Positions 44,891 to 57,345 of a stretch of DNA of 64,000 nucleotides are shown here, piece by piece. The DNA comes from Ananas comosus (taxonomy: Eukaryota > Streptophyta > Magnoliopsida > Poales > Bromeliaceae). A model generated the notes under the pieces. That model did not search any database. It was not told the origin of the DNA and saw nothing but the letters and a program-made list of their open reading frames with translations. A program made the position numbers and the translations under genes. Where the stretch lies: assembly GCF_001540865.1 (NCBI RefSeq), contig NC_033625.1:12010640-12074639 (forward strand), written 5' to 3'. Every line of letters starts with the position of its first letter. Position 1 is the stretch's first letter.

Positions 44891-46107
44891 TCCCCAGTGG
44901 CCGGTAAGCATATTTTCAGCCTTTCTGCGCGTGGTTTCCTGTTCCGGCCACTGTTTTGGTGACCCGAGGCCACTCCGAGTCTCCCGAAAGTGAGCACGAT
45001 GATCCTTGTTCAGTGCCGATCATCGTGGCCACCTCCGTTGGGGTCAACGATGCCCTGGTTTGCGAGTTTGATGCAATGTAAGCGCTGTGCGCGCTGTTTC
45101 GCTGAGGTTCGCGTCGTGTGTGCACTTGCCACAAGGGTTGGCAGTGCTCCGAAAGGTGAGCACGGCCTCCAGCACGTCAAAACCTGTCAGCGGGTACCTT
45201 GGCTCGGCAGTTTGACCTCTGGTTTGCGTAGTTGGACCGTAAAAGCGCCGAAATCGCATGAAATAATGCGATTTCAGGTATTCGGGAGGGCTTTTACGTA
45301 TTTTGGGTTGTTGCGGCTGCTGTTGGCAGCATGGGTGAGCAGTGGGTGACCTCTGGACTGATTGTCCAAGGCCCCAGACCCTTGCGAAGATCGAAAATGC
45401 ATTTCCGGTGCGTCTTTCGGCGAAATCTGCCGACGGAATGCGGGTTCGGTTCGGAATTAATCCGACGATGCTTCGTGATGGATTGTTTAGTCGCTGAGCC
45501 TTGTTGGCTGGTCACCTGCGTCATTTCGAGGGTTCGGAAATAACGGGTGAGCGACGGTGGATTCCGGTGTCGAAATTGACACTTCCGGGAACCCGAATCC
45601 GAACAATTATTCGGCGATAGTTGTTGGGTTATGTATCCTTGTGGTTGCTGCCAAATCCCATGATTAATGGTGTTTAGTGGCAGCGGGCGACTCGTAACAC
45701 GAGTCGGTGCGTTCCGGGTTAGTTCGTGGGTCCCGGCGGAGTCCCGGTGCGGTTTACGGGATTTCCGACGTATTACGGCGATCGGTTTTGGGAAACCGAT
45801 ATTCGTGGGTTTAGTTGTGGGATTTTGTACTCCGTATTTACTATTTGTGGGTTAGACTCTAATCCGGTGGACCTTCCTTAGGTCCGGTTGACGTTCTTTT
45901 GCAGTCAGGAGACAGGCGCAGCATTTGTACAGGTGGGTACTTCGATCCGACGTCGGTACAGTGGTGCACGCTTGGTGATGGTTTCTTACCCTTACTCTTA
46001 TGTTGTTACTATCGCATAGTATATTGAGCCTTGCACCCTTGTTTATTCGTTATACACTACTCGTTGTTTGCATGCTTAGTATCCTGAGTAGGAGTAGAGT
46101 AGTTCTA

Positions 46108-46385
46108 TCTATATGCGTATCTGTTGACCTAGTTGGTCTGTTGTTGCATTCAGTATCTGTTGACTTAGTTGGTCGGTTGTTGCATTCCGTATCTGTTGAT
46201 CTAGTTGGTTGGTTGTTGCATTCCATATCTGTTGACTTGGTTGGTCGGTTCTTGTACTTCGTTTCAGTGACCTGATTGGTCGGTTCTCGTACTTCGTTCG
46301 GTGACCTGATTGGTCGGTTCTCGCACTTTGTTTCGGTGACCTGATTGGTCGGTTCTCGTACTTCACATTTGTAACCTGGTTAGTC
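46108..46385 (+). repeat. Minisatellite of 34-36 bp units in the family B LTR
   Basis: Four 36-bp units of the form GTATCTGTTGACYTAGTTGG...TTGCATTCC are followed by about four 34-36 bp units of the form GTGACCTGATTGGTCGGTTC...TACTTCG. Further dispersed 'gacctnnnnggtcggt' motifs occur up to 46800. The units are similar but not identical. Confidence 0.85.
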
Positions 46386-48330
46386 GGTTTCGGCTTAGCA
46401 CTGTGACCTTATCGATCGATTCATTGACTCCGTCGTTTGATGACCTATGAGGTCGGTGTACCCTGAGGGGTAGGATTGTCGGCTGGTGCTGACGGAAGCT
46501 CTGGACTATATCGATACACTCTTGTGACCTATCGGTCGGTTCTTGCGTTCGTACATTTAGTTGACATCGAGCAGAATTTACATACTATCTTTATTTACTC
46601 TGCCTGATTGTTCTATGTGTAGTATCCTGTATAGGGGTAGAGTAGATGGCATTCATGTTTACTATACTTGTGACCTGGTTGGTCGGTTCTCCTGTTTGCA
46701 TCTGTGATCTGTTTGGTCGTTCGTTACTTTCCGTACATTGACCTATCTCGGTCGGTTCACGTTATTGCTTGATGACCTACACGGTCGGTATGCCCAGAGG
46801 GGCAGTGATTGTCGGCTGGTCGCCGACGGTTGGCTATTGATCATATCCGCATTGATCGCCACAGCTCGAGTGCATTTCACGTACACCAGCGGGTTGATCC
46901 CCCGCAGGAGGGTGTTCTTTTCCGGAAAAGTGGTCGTACATCCGACCCGTGAGCCCAGCGGTGTTCTCTTTGTGCTAGGGTTACATGCCAGGTGCAAGCA
47001 GGTAGTGGCTTTTGCCTGAGGTCCTTAGACCGACACGGCGGTTTAGATTGGGTACTTTTGGACTACTTGTCCGGTTGACGCATATAACTATAGTAGCAGT
47101 GGTCACTTGTATATCTTCAGTTTTTTCGTTACATTGTCTTGCTACTATAGTCTTGTTACATGTATACATTCAGTTGTTCATTACAATAGCGGTAGTTGTA
47201 CTTTCTTTCATATATATGTCTCTTTCATTCATTATTATTGCTACTGTATTTTCTACTGACCCGTACTGTTGTTTAGCTCTTCCTGATCCGATGAGTACTC
47301 CTCGCCTTCTTCGGCTTGCGGTACCCACTGGGAGGGGAGACATGTTTACATGTTCTCACCTCCCCCACCATTTTTCAGGTATCGCAGGCGATGTGTATTG
47401 GGACGAGACGTGAGGTACGTTCGTAGTGGTCGATAGAGCTTCCGACCCAGGTTGTTCGGTTTAGTTTCTTACCCTTCTTATTTCGGTCAATGTATAGTTT
47501 AGTTGGTTTATGTGGTTCAGTATTTATTTACATTTGAAAATGTGGATTTCTGTTTAAACATTGAATGTAAAACTGTGATGTGAATGGTGAACGTATGAAT
47601 GTATAGTTATCTTTATATTCATCTAGTGGTGGTTGTGTCCTGGTTGTATTCTTGTACTTGTGCGACGCCGTGCAAATACAGGGGAGACTCTGTCCGTGTG
47701 AACAGTGGATCTCCAGTATTTGTGGCGGATCTGGCATACTCTGGGGTCAAGTTTTCAAAAAAAAAAATTTCAGACGCTTTTCCGCTATCTTTTAAACTGA
47801 AAGGGACCCCGAGGCGTGACACGCTTCGTAAAGCCGCATCACTCATAATCGTAGGAAACATGTCAAACTAGCAACATTAATTCTTTCACCTAATGAAATA
47901 GTCAAAAGTCACTAAGGGCATCAAACATACGTGGAATATCCCTCAAATGGATGTCCATAAAAACTCACACGATGAGGAAGTAGGAATCCATTTACTCATC
48001 TTTTTCATTTAGTCGCCTAGCACATGTAGTATGAATGCTATGACAGAGAATCTCAATGAGCATATATATTTCTCAATGTCATACGGATCTTAGCTCAGTC
48101 ACTCCCGAAGTGTCTAGTCTGAGTTCTCCATTTGCTCGCTATCTCAAGCGCCAAACGGTGAGCCCACATCTGGTTCTTAATGTACAGGCCATATGATTCC
48201 TGGGACTATCCGTGTGCAGTCTCGCCTATGTTCTCATTTTGATGCCAACCAAGGCGATTTCTCAGGATTAAAATCTTCTTCATCTTTTTCTTCTTGTCCT
48301 AAATTTTCTATTTCTTTTCCTTATTCATTC

Positions 48331-49360
48331 CAAGGTTTAAAGTGCCGCAACACGTGAGACCGTGCCACACGAGACAGAGCGACACGACGTAGTGTGCCGG
48401 GGCACAGTGCTGTGCCGGCATTGTGCTAATTTATTTTTACTTTTTTGCTTTTTTATTGCTTTTTGCATTTTTTTTTTCTTTTTGTTTTGGTCTTTGTGGT
48501 ATTCGAAGCATTCTAGACATTCCACACCCCTCCGAAAATATTGCAAATCGAAAATTTACTTATTAGGTAAGTTAAAAAAATTATAATTTAATTTTTTTGT
48601 TTATCAATATACGGACAAAAGATTTGTCCGAACCCTCTACTTCCACCATATTTTATTTTTTCTTCACAAATTATTTTATCAAAATTTGTCGCACTATAAA
48701 TTTTTTGGCAAATTATGGGAACAAAATGGAACTCAATAAATAAAGTTTGAGACACATCAAATATAAAATTTTATTTTTGCGCTAGAAAATTAAAAATACT
48801 GATAAAATTAAAAGTTAAATTAAATTAATTGATATTTAAATTTATTTAATTTATTTGTCATATAATTTATTACTTAATTTTTTGATAGATCTACTAATTT
48901 TTGAAATTTTCAAATAATTTTTAAAATAATTTTTTCTAATAATTTTTAAAATTATTTTTTTGTATTGTATAAAAGAAAAACTGTAATATGGTCAAAAGAA
49001 AATAAAAAAATGTCTTTGTATTTTAAAAATTCTAATCTGTAAAAATTTCTATTCTGTATCAATTCTAGTTGTACTTTACATACAAAAAAGCTTATAAGTA
49101 TATTAATTGATGAGTATAGTAAGCTATATACATAGTAAATATTCATAATTATCTGATTAAATCTTTCAAAATAATATTATAAGAGCTTATTGAAACCAAA
49201 AAAACTGAAATAAATTCATGTCAAAGCATGCCAGTAGAAGGTCATGCGTATCCATTGACACGCAAGCGTACTATGTATCGGCACGGAAGTGTGCCGGTGC
49301 CGTACCATGCCAGGCAGACAGCAGCACGCGCACCCCGGTACCACGGCACTTTAAACCTTG
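48331..49360. mobile_element. Non-autonomous hAT-type element, 1,030 bp
   Basis: Ends CAAGGTTTAAAGTGCCG and, in inverse, CAAGGTTTAAAGTGCCG (17 of 17). Subterminal regions are rich in GTGCCG/CGGCAC motifs in both orientations. The flanking 8-mers ATTCATTC and ATATATTC agree at 6 of 8. The interior matches the second copy (58706-63027) in inverse orientation. No transposase is encoded. The hAT assignment rests on the perfect 8-bp TSD of the second copy. Confidence 0.85.
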
Positions 49361-49399
49361 ATATATTCTATCCATTCTATATTCATTAAAGTAAAATTA

Positions 49400-51500
49400 T
49401 GTGGAGTTATAGACGGGTTTGAGGATAATTAAGTCTTGGTCATTTTTAAATAAATTTAAATCTCTTCTAATAGTATCATCTTCCTCTTCATCCTCTTGAG
49501 GTTGGGTTTTATAATCTGTAAATCTAACATAATATCTTCCTTGTTTATTTTTATAATAAATTGTATTCTAATTCTGCATATTGGTCTGATTTTATGGATA
49601 AAGGTTTAAGAAGTTTCGTACCTTATACTTCCAATTAAGTCTACTATTTCATTAACATTTAGTTGGAAATTTGTTTGACTTGATTTTGTTAAAAGTCCTA
49701 TATATCCTGTACAAACTAATAAATTACTAGTATTGTTAATCATATCATCAAATCCTTTTGTTTGTATCCTAGTTTTAATATATTTTGCAAATTCATGTGT
49801 CTTCATAAGCTAATCAGGATTACAATAAAATATATCACCATTACAATTCATAACTATTTTTGTCAATCCTAAAGATATTGGTGCATCTGAATGTCTATCT
49901 TCATATACTATATTAATAACGCTTTTCCTCCTGATTGTCTTCGAACCCTTCATTTTATGCCTACAACTATTAATCCTAGACGCCTAAGAGTTAAATTAGC
50001 ATTTAAAATGTCAGCTTCAGATTTTTTATCTATAAGGTTTAAGCTTATATATTGACCATATATATATCTAAACAGGAAAGTGGTTCTTCTCTTTCATGTT
50101 TATAAAATGCTACGTACTCTTCTTGTATATTTTTCTTTTTTATATAATACTTGAGGTTTTAATAATTTTAACCCTTGAGTTCTAAATAAATCTCTATCTT
50201 TATCTATGTCTATTACTATATCTAATTGTCTTCCTTCTTCTCTTTTAGGTTCTCTACTAAACAGTCCGCTTATTATATCTATTGCGCTTTAGGCTTTCTA
50301 TTATTAATTTTGCATGGGAGCTACTCGGTAAAAGCTCCATGCTTTCTGTTGTCGTTTAATGGGTGGTCCTATGCTAAGTTCAGAAAATTATTTTGTTAAT
50401 TCGACTACAATAGTATTTTTTGTGGATGACTGTTGTGTGATTAATGACCGTATGCGTCTAACTTTCTATATAAATCAAGTAATTAATAACTGTATGCTTG
50501 TGTTATTTTGTCTGATAATTATTTGTTCAGAAGCACTTGAAGGATTATGATTTGATAATTAATCCTACCGAATCTTTATGACATGTTTGATTTCTTCGTA
50601 AAGCCTCAAGATATACTTTTTCTCTTTCAGTTTGTTCATTCAAGGCTTATTCTTTTTATTTCAGATAAAGTTTTAAGGCTTAAAGCAATTTCTTGTTCTA
50701 ACTGTGNTTCAAGTTTTTTTTTCTTTTTTTTGAGAGAGAGAGAGAAAGGTAGCATGCTACCCGCTTCGTTTATTTCATTTAGAAATAAACTTAGCTAGAA
50801 ATGTGAATCAACTAGAATTCGAACTTGGGTATACCAACCACCAAGCCCTTTGCCACTTGCTTTAGGGACGGTCGGTCTAACTGTGTTACTTTTTTATCTA
50901 AATCACTTGGTTTCATTTCTAACTGAGCTAAGCGGCTCTCTATATATATGTATAATCTCCTTTTCAATATTACTATTTTGGATTTTATTGTAATCTCTAA
51001 ATTTTGAGATAACCTATTCAAAATAGTTATTTGTGCCTTGTTTGTCCGTTCTATGGATATTAATAATAAATGTTGTAATGTTTTAGTCGGATCTATATTT
51101 TAAAAACCTCGACTAGATCTAATATTTACAAACCAATATTCTCCTGTTAAGAAATCTATTAAAACATGGTAAGGAAGGTCGTCAAAAGATTTGTTATAAC
51201 CTATGATCGAGGAATAGAAGTAAATTTTGAATTTTTTGTCTTTTAGTTTGCTTTTTATGCTTAAATCTAGCCGTAGAAGAGGATAAATCTTAATATATCA
51301 ATAAATTCTTCGTATATAAAAAGAAAAGCTCCAAAATATAATAGATGTGTTAAAATATGGGCTACCAGTTGGAAATAGAAGTCCATATCTAAGTTTAATT
51401 CAAAAGGTATAATTAAATGTCTTCTTTCTTGACCTATGATGCTTAGTTCAACTAAGGCTATGGCTCTGACACTAATTCAATCCTCAGGTTCGGTTTGTTT
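49400..51500 (-). pseudogene. Endogenous plant-virus-like segment (movement-protein-like), decayed
   Basis: On the minus strand, broken frames give Lys/Asn/Ile-rich protein resembling the 30K-type movement proteins of plant pararetroviruses (Caulimoviridae) and relatives. The clearest piece is 49806-49606, with IQTKGFDDM followed by SNLLVCTGYIG and SSQTNFQLNVNEIVDLI. Upstream pieces (about 50230-49820) include LLKPQVLYKKEKYTRR and a segment ending in IVMNCNGDIFYC. A further frame at about 51480-50890 is separate, with a coiled-coil-like stretch (51021-50900). Frameshifts and stops interrupt it, so no protein is made. A SINE lies within it at 50709-50875. Family assignment is from motif memory and needs a profile search; no RT or coat protein was found. 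Confidence 0.5.
50709..50875 (-). mobile_element. tRNA-derived SINE with TSD
   Basis: On the minus strand it begins with a tRNA-like head containing an A-box-like GTGGCAAAGGGCTTGGTGG and a B-box-like AAGTTCGAATTC. It continues with a short body (AAATGAAATAAACGAAGCGG, GGTAGCATGCTACC) and ends in a CTCTCT then A-rich tail. The TSD TCTAACTGTG occurs at 50697-50706 and 50876-50885. An n at 50707 sits at the tail side. It is transcribed by RNA polymerase III in such families and moved by LINE proteins. Confidence 0.65.
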
Positions 51501-52470
51501 TTTATTTTATTTTATTTTTTATATTTGGAGAGTAAAAGAAAAGTGGAGACGAAAAGATCTAAGACTAAACCCTAAAAAGAAAGGAAATTTGATATGGAAA
51601 AAACTCAATTTACAAGATAATATAACAAAGAAAGTAAAACTAAAAGACTTAAGTTTTATACTAAAAAAGATATGTAATTTATACAAGAAAAGTAAGAGGG
51701 GATAAATACAAGAGAACAAAATGTTAAAATGAAATAAAAAAGATCCACATTTTTTTTATATAATATAGATTTTAGAAATTACAAAAAAAGAAAGTAGAAT
51801 ATATATTCAAGAATAATATAATATAAATAAAAAGAAAGGAAAAGAGATATTAAGAAAAGGATATAAGGATTGAGGGAAAACAGTTTTAGAGCTTGGTACT
51901 CCCTTCGATTTTATTTATAAGTTAGACTATATATACTACTATGGACCAGAGAGATGAGTATGTAATATCTGAGACTTTTTCAGAAGAAAATTTAAATTTT
52001 AAATTTGAATTTAAATTGAATTATATATAAAGTAAAAAGGGTTGGTTTTTGGGAAAGATCAAAAAAAAGAACTCGTTCTTCTTCCATAAAAAAAATTCTT
52101 CTAATAATATCAAACCTAATCTGTGCAAAAAAAAGTTGGGGCAACGGCTCTACTAAATTGTTCACCATGTCTATTTGTTTATGCCGTATGGAACCACCGT
52201 CGCGTCACTTTCTTATTAGTGATTAGTATGGGGCTGAGAGAGAGCGCAAAGCAGAAAATGAAAGAACTCCATTCGCTTTCTCCTAATTCGACCTCTTATG
52301 TCCTGCATGTCCTTAGCAGTCTGCTTCGTAGGGAACAAGTATAGCACTGAACTGTCCTACCAGATTCAATGTCTGGTTCACAGGACCGGGAAGATGGAAG
52401 TTCTGTCGAGAAGAGTAGCTTTCAAGCAGTATCGTACACACTTATCTTTATTCTCGTAAAAAAAAAAAAT
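51500..52470. other. AT-rich sequence, no gene seen
   Basis: Purine-rich AT sequence without a supported gene; the Lys-rich frame at 51436-51705 is low-complexity. Confidence 0.3.
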
Positions 52471-52479
52471 CGGGAGAAG

Positions 52480-53060
52480 GTTCCAGCGGAAAGATTTTGT
52501 GAGAGGCATTTTCGTACCTCGGTAGACGGACGTGGACAACCCCATGGCTCGCACATGGGGAGGGGGAAGAGGGCATGCCATAGCAGAGGAACAAAGGCCC
52601 GGAGTTTGCAGGAGCTACGAGGGGAGGGTCGTTACGAGGGGAAGTACGACCGACCCTCTGTGTACGGAAGTGAATACAGAGTTGTACTCGCAAGATGCTG
52701 CCAGATCAGATCTCAGCCACAGCGGGCGAGAGAGAAAAACTGTAGGAGAGGACGGGCGGGCAAGGAGAGGGCGACACGCAGTCGCACGGCAGCGATTGTG
52801 GGAGAGCAGGCGATCAGATCTAAGCCGGAGCGAGCGAGGGGTTGAGCCAAAGTGGGAGAAGGGTTGGGGCGAGGGGTTGAGGCAGGGTGGGCGAGAGGGG
52901 TTGGGCGAGGCGATCAGATTGCTCGATTTCAACCAGAGTGGGCGAAGAGTTGTGGGAGAGGAGGAAGGCGACACGTAGAGAGAGGCGTACAGGGGAGGCG
53001 ACTATGTAAAGCTAGGGAGGGAAGGGGAATACACACAGGCCATTTAGAGCAGCCCAAGCT
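52480..53060. other. Purine/GC-rich island, unassigned
   Basis: A 0.58-kb island rich in GAGGGG/GCGAGAG motifs, open on both strands (52532-52978 plus; 52974-52615 minus). The peptides are low-complexity (Arg/Gly or Ser/Pro) and match nothing I know. It could be an LTR leader or a gene fragment; no element ends were identified. Confidence 0.35.
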
Positions 53061-53269
53061 TTATATTTTTTCCATAGATTAGATGAGAGCAAAAGTCCAT
53101 TGCTCGAATCCTACGATGATCACTGTTATCCGATTGCTCAAACTTTTAAAAAACAATGATACATAATTTCACAAGTATTTTATGCCTTGCCTTACTGAAT
53201 ACTCCTAATTTATACACAGTTCCTTTCCAGATAATTTCAAAAAAGTTTTTTGTCTTTACTTTTTCTTAC

Positions 53270-55000
53270 ATGCCACGAGACCTTTTTTCTAAAACCTTTT
53301 CATAATAAAAATAGAGTGAGTTTGGAAAGAACACGTAAAATTTTTTAAAAAAACTAGAGCGCACAAACCCAGCAAATGGATAGAGCGCACAAATCCGCCA
53401 AATGGATAGTCTTTCTACAGAAACAAACAAACAAACAAAATCTTTTCTATACATGCACGGCGTAGGAGCATTAATTACAACATTCAACTACACAATCAAC
53501 CACAACAACGAACAACTAAGGAATACAACTACAGCAGGGAGGAGAGATCAATTACAATCACAATTTCATCCAACAAGTAAGAGAGTTATAACAATACTAA
53601 TCCACTCAACGTCTCGAAAACCAAATTCAAAATTTCTTTTACCACCATAAAACCAAAACAGATCACAATCCAAAAGTTCAAGGTAACAACTCACATCTTA
53701 ATCATCTACATCACGATCTCAAAAGCAATAAATGAAAGGTCCACAAAGTTATATACTCAAAATATGTCCGAAAGCGAGGGAAGCTTACCGAGGTACAATC
53801 TATCTCGACCTCACACCGCGTCCCCTACGCTCACCTCCTGCCTCACCTGTAAAAATGGGGATAAGAAACATGCAAATATTTCCTAGTGAGGGCGCCGCCG
53901 AGAGCAAGCCGCACTCACTGGTCAACAGGAAAATGAAGCAAGATATCGATACAATAATCAACCGTAGTAAGTATAAGAGCAAACGGAACAGATTAAAATC
54001 AACTATGATCTGACACTACTGTAATCAAAGTGAGATATAAGTATGTCATGCGTCAGCCAGACAAACAGTACATATAACCCAATGCACAATCGTTATGTTC
54101 GTCTATAGACCTTAGGCAAAGCCACGTTTGCACGAACCTGAATTACGGATCACTTCCGACTTTTTTTCCGGAAAAGAACATCTGCCGTCGGTGGCCAAAC
54201 CGAACTGGTGTACGTGAATGTGCATCATACGAATGGCAGATCATAAAATATGCTCAAATAACTGAACCACGGCGAAAAGCCGCAAGACTCACAAAGAGCC
54301 GTCTGCCGACCATGAAGGTCAAACTCAAAGAATCACACCGACCATAAGGTCAATCATATATCATATTTATAATCGAGTGCAACCGACCGATAAAGTTAAC
54401 ATCCACAAAGAAGTAATCATGTCATCCACATTCTACTCTACATATCATGTCCAACACGATGATAATCATGAAATACATGAAAGAAAATACAATAATAAAC
54501 CGTGTATAACCAAGCATATAAGATGTCGTAATGATTTCTATATAAACCGCTCTACCAGCTAGTCATTATCAACAACATGATATAACAATGTATAAAGCCG
54601 AGAGGTAGAGCAAGGAGCAAGAATAGTAATGAAGCAGGTAAAACTGATAAACTCAATAGGATACATGATCAAGATATGATAGAACAACTGAGTAGAATAC
54701 TACTATACCAACTTCGAAGCGAAACAGCCAACTATATGTGGATATACCTGAGTCTGCGACTCCATCAATGCCTCTAGGTGTCACGTGAACCTAGACATAA
54801 TCACCAAGTGTCAATATAAGCAGCAATGTGTCCACAACACCAACCAACACACACAAACCACACCGAGGTGCACGATGACACATACGAAAGATCTCAATTA
54901 CCCTCTTACCATTTTTCTCTCCAAATCACTCTTTTATCACGCGAAAACGCAAAACAATCTATCCCATGGCTACCAGCACTGCCAGACCTTGGGAGTGGCG
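53270..55000 (-). mobile_element. Diverged family B LTR, reverse orientation
   Basis: The inverse of 54121-54230 (ACGTACACCAG...GTTCTTTTCCGGAAAA) matches 46875-46935, and the inverse of 53790-53930 carries the downstream landmarks (gcatgttt..ttatcccc; tttttacaggtgaggca; gtgaggt). Order and spacing are kept, but divergence is high and the ends are not defined. Repeated GACC..GGTC motifs at 54295-54400 match the minisatellite zone. Non-coding. Confidence 0.5.
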
Positions 55001-56565
55001 ATTTTGTTTCACTAAAATCTATACAATATTGCAAAAATAGCCAACCTTTCTAAATTTTATTTGAAAACTCGATTTCTACAGTTTCATGTCTCTAAATTTC
55101 CTGTTTCCAATTCATAGTAGCTACTCATCTTTTTAAGGAATCTAAAAATGTGTTGATCATTGATTTACACATGTAAACATGGCATACACATCTCTACATT
55201 ATAATTCGGCCTTTTAACATCTAACAATCTACCTTCGTACATATATCAAATTCCAAGTATAAATCTATATTGAAAGGCTAAAAGATAAGATTAGTTGCAA
55301 TATTTCCTCCCTGTTTTTCTTTTTTTCTTTTTTTTCAAATTCTACTTAAAGATGGCAGGATAATTTTGAGAAAATGTAAAACTTTAAGCACTTGTATGAA
55401 AAGGTGAAAAATTTAAAATCCTTTTAAAATTACCTTAAAATCAAGTACATCGATATAATTTCCCAAAAAGTAAGTTTTTTTCTTGTGTTTTATAGTTTCA
55501 CAAGATGATTTTGGGAGTGTTCGGTTACATGTTTTTGCAACTGCATTGTAGTCATAATTGCATGCAAATCTAAATACGGTGTTTAATTTGATGCTAATGT
55601 TTCAACAATACCATGAATCTCAAACACAGCATCTACTTCACAACTAGACCATGCATACCAGATAAATCATGCAACTTATGCATACTAGGCGCGATCCAAA
55701 TACCACAGCCCAACTAACCAACTCATAATGCTCAACTCGCAGTCCCACATGAGAACAGAAAAGGGGCGTCAAAGTGATGGGTCTGACTACGAGGGATGCA
55801 TCTCCATGGGCATTGAACGTTCATGTGAACCAGGCAATAACCCATGGTATGGCTATTCTGGGGAGAGATCCGAGGTTTTATGTGTCGACCAAAGGCCCGA
55901 AGTTTCAATGACAGAGTCGAGGACTTAAGAAAGAGAGCTGTATGGGAATGTGTGATAATGTAAGTGGAAATCAATCCAGTGACTTACTGGTGATAGTATT
56001 GATGTCAAGGTCTATGGAGTGGAAATTTAGAGCGTATAGCGTGTGAGTGAATGTACACCGAGTTCGGTAGGCCGAGATGTGACTTAACACTGCTAGTAGG
56101 ACAGGATTAGATTTGATCCTAGCATCCGTACACCTGAATGGCCGCGTACAGTGAGAGAATTTTCAAATTAATTTAAGATAGAAATATTTTTAATTCATTA
56201 ATGGCACAAGAAGTTTCTATTTGGTTCAGCCTAGAAGTTACATCTATTAAATAGTTGGATGCATATAATAAGCCGGTTTGATGGCAATTGCTTAATAAGA
56301 AACTCAAATGCATGGTTGTATTGGATACACCTATTTTACTGGCTTCCAAAGTGATATTCATGAACTGGAAAGTGATGTCGGTTTGTGAAAGAGAAAATGT
56401 CTTGCATTCCATTCCGGCAATTAAAATGAAACAATTGCCCATAATTTTATCTTGGTTATTACTTGATTTGATTAGATACGATGATTGAAATGAATAGCGC
56501 TATTCATAATTATGTCTACAATCGACCAATTTATAGCAACACACACACAGAGACATGTATGTATA
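55000..56565. other. Unassigned sequence
   Basis: AT-rich to about 55560, then mixed. Around 55780-56150 lie phrases resembling those at 63180-63450 (gtacacc...aatggccg.gtac), so both may belong to one old LTR element. No gene supported. Confidence 0.3.
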
Positions 56566-56569
56566 TATA

Positions 56570-56780
56570 GAGTTGAGCTCCTATGCTTTTAAAAGCACAA
56601 GAGTTGAACATGCTTGTGATTTTTTAGCCGTTAGATCGTCTCAAGATCCGTGCAGCACTAGTAAGGAGACTCAATGGGATACACCGTTAATAGTGCCACA
56701 TGGATCTTGGGTTGATGCGATAGCAAAAGTCACAAACACAAAAGCTCTTGCGCTTTTAAAATGTATGTATATATATGTGT
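56570..56780. mobile_element. Short foldback MITE, GAGTTGAGC family
   Basis: Starts GAGTTGAGCTC. GCTTTTAAAAGCACAAGAG (56585) is mirrored by CTCTTGCGCTTTTAAAA near 56745-56761. The right-hand GAGCTCAACTC end is missing. It abuts the next element through a TATG-rich tract. Confidence 0.6.
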
Positions 56781-56781
56781 G

Positions 56782-57320
56782 GAGTTGAGCTGGAATGTTA
56801 TCGGTAGCAAACGGGTTCCGTTGCCACCATTTGTTTTCGATGATGGAGCCTCCAAATCGACAATCGGCACCGTTGAACATGATCTAAACCAATTGAAGTA
56901 TCTAGAAACCAAATTTCATGCTTTTCCGATATTGTTCTCGTCCATCAAGTAGACACGAAAATGAACGGCTGAAAATGAATATGTTTTAAAAAATGATGAT
57001 AGGAATCTTGTAATCAAGATCAAGAGTATAGATCTTGGTTTAAATGGTTTAAAAAATTTTCTAACAAAAATTCAATTGATTTGGATATCTTTATACCATT
57101 AAACAAGAAAACGTCTCATATTGACCATTAAAATTACAAAATTTGAAACCCTTTGATCATTAGGCCAATGATGTCGAAAAGATATAAAATTGTTCCTAGA
57201 TGCTTTAAGTGGTCTAGATCATGTTCAACGATACCGATCGTCGATTTGGAGGCTCCATCATAGAAAACAAATTGGTGACAATGGAGCCTGTTTGCTACCG
57301 CAAGCATTCCAGCCCAACTC
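56782..57320. mobile_element. Foldback MITE, GAGTTGAGC family, 539 bp
   Basis: Starts GAGTTGAGCTGGAATG and ends CATTCCAGCCCAACTC. The arms mirror each other for over 150 bp (TTGTTTTCGATGATGGAGCC on the left, GGCTCCATCATAGAAAACAA on the right). Inserted in a TATATG repeat. Non-coding; the transcript would fold into a long hairpin. Confidence 0.8.
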
Positions 57321-57345
57321 TATATGTGTGTGTATATATACATAT

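Larger units (their letters stand above)
43255..47821 (+). mobile_element. Family B solo LTR, 4,567 bp, with TSD
   Basis: Starts TGTAAGG and ends GAGGCGTGACA; flanked by a perfect 5-bp TSD, CGCTT (43250-43254 and 47822-47826). No coding interior or second LTR is attached, so it is a solo LTR. Its 3' part matches 36169-37165. A very GC-rich leader-like stretch starts after a TATA-poor AT segment (about 43925-43945). Size and style resemble the very long LTRs of Del/Tekay-type gypsy elements (inference). Confidence 0.75.
42309..48250 (-). mobile_element. Copia-type LTR, split by the family B solo LTR
   Basis: 42309-43254 and 47827 to about 48250 read continuously once the solo LTR and one TSD copy are removed. 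The left end TGTTGAACGCAGCAGAAG resembles the end of the solo LTR at 5803 (TGTTAGA...ACGCAGCGGAA), which suggests a related copia LTR in minus orientation. No right terminus or TSD was found and no coding region is attached. Confidence 0.5.

Noticed and set aside
44090..44962. Several overlapping Pro/Arg/Ala-rich open frames that look like genes
   Set aside because: They overlap in different frames and strands within one GC-rich block, have no recognisable domain, and lie inside a solo LTR bounded by a TSD.
46000..46275. Frame with repeated SVDLVGxLLHS
   Set aside because: It is simply the translation of the 36-bp minisatellite in the LTR.
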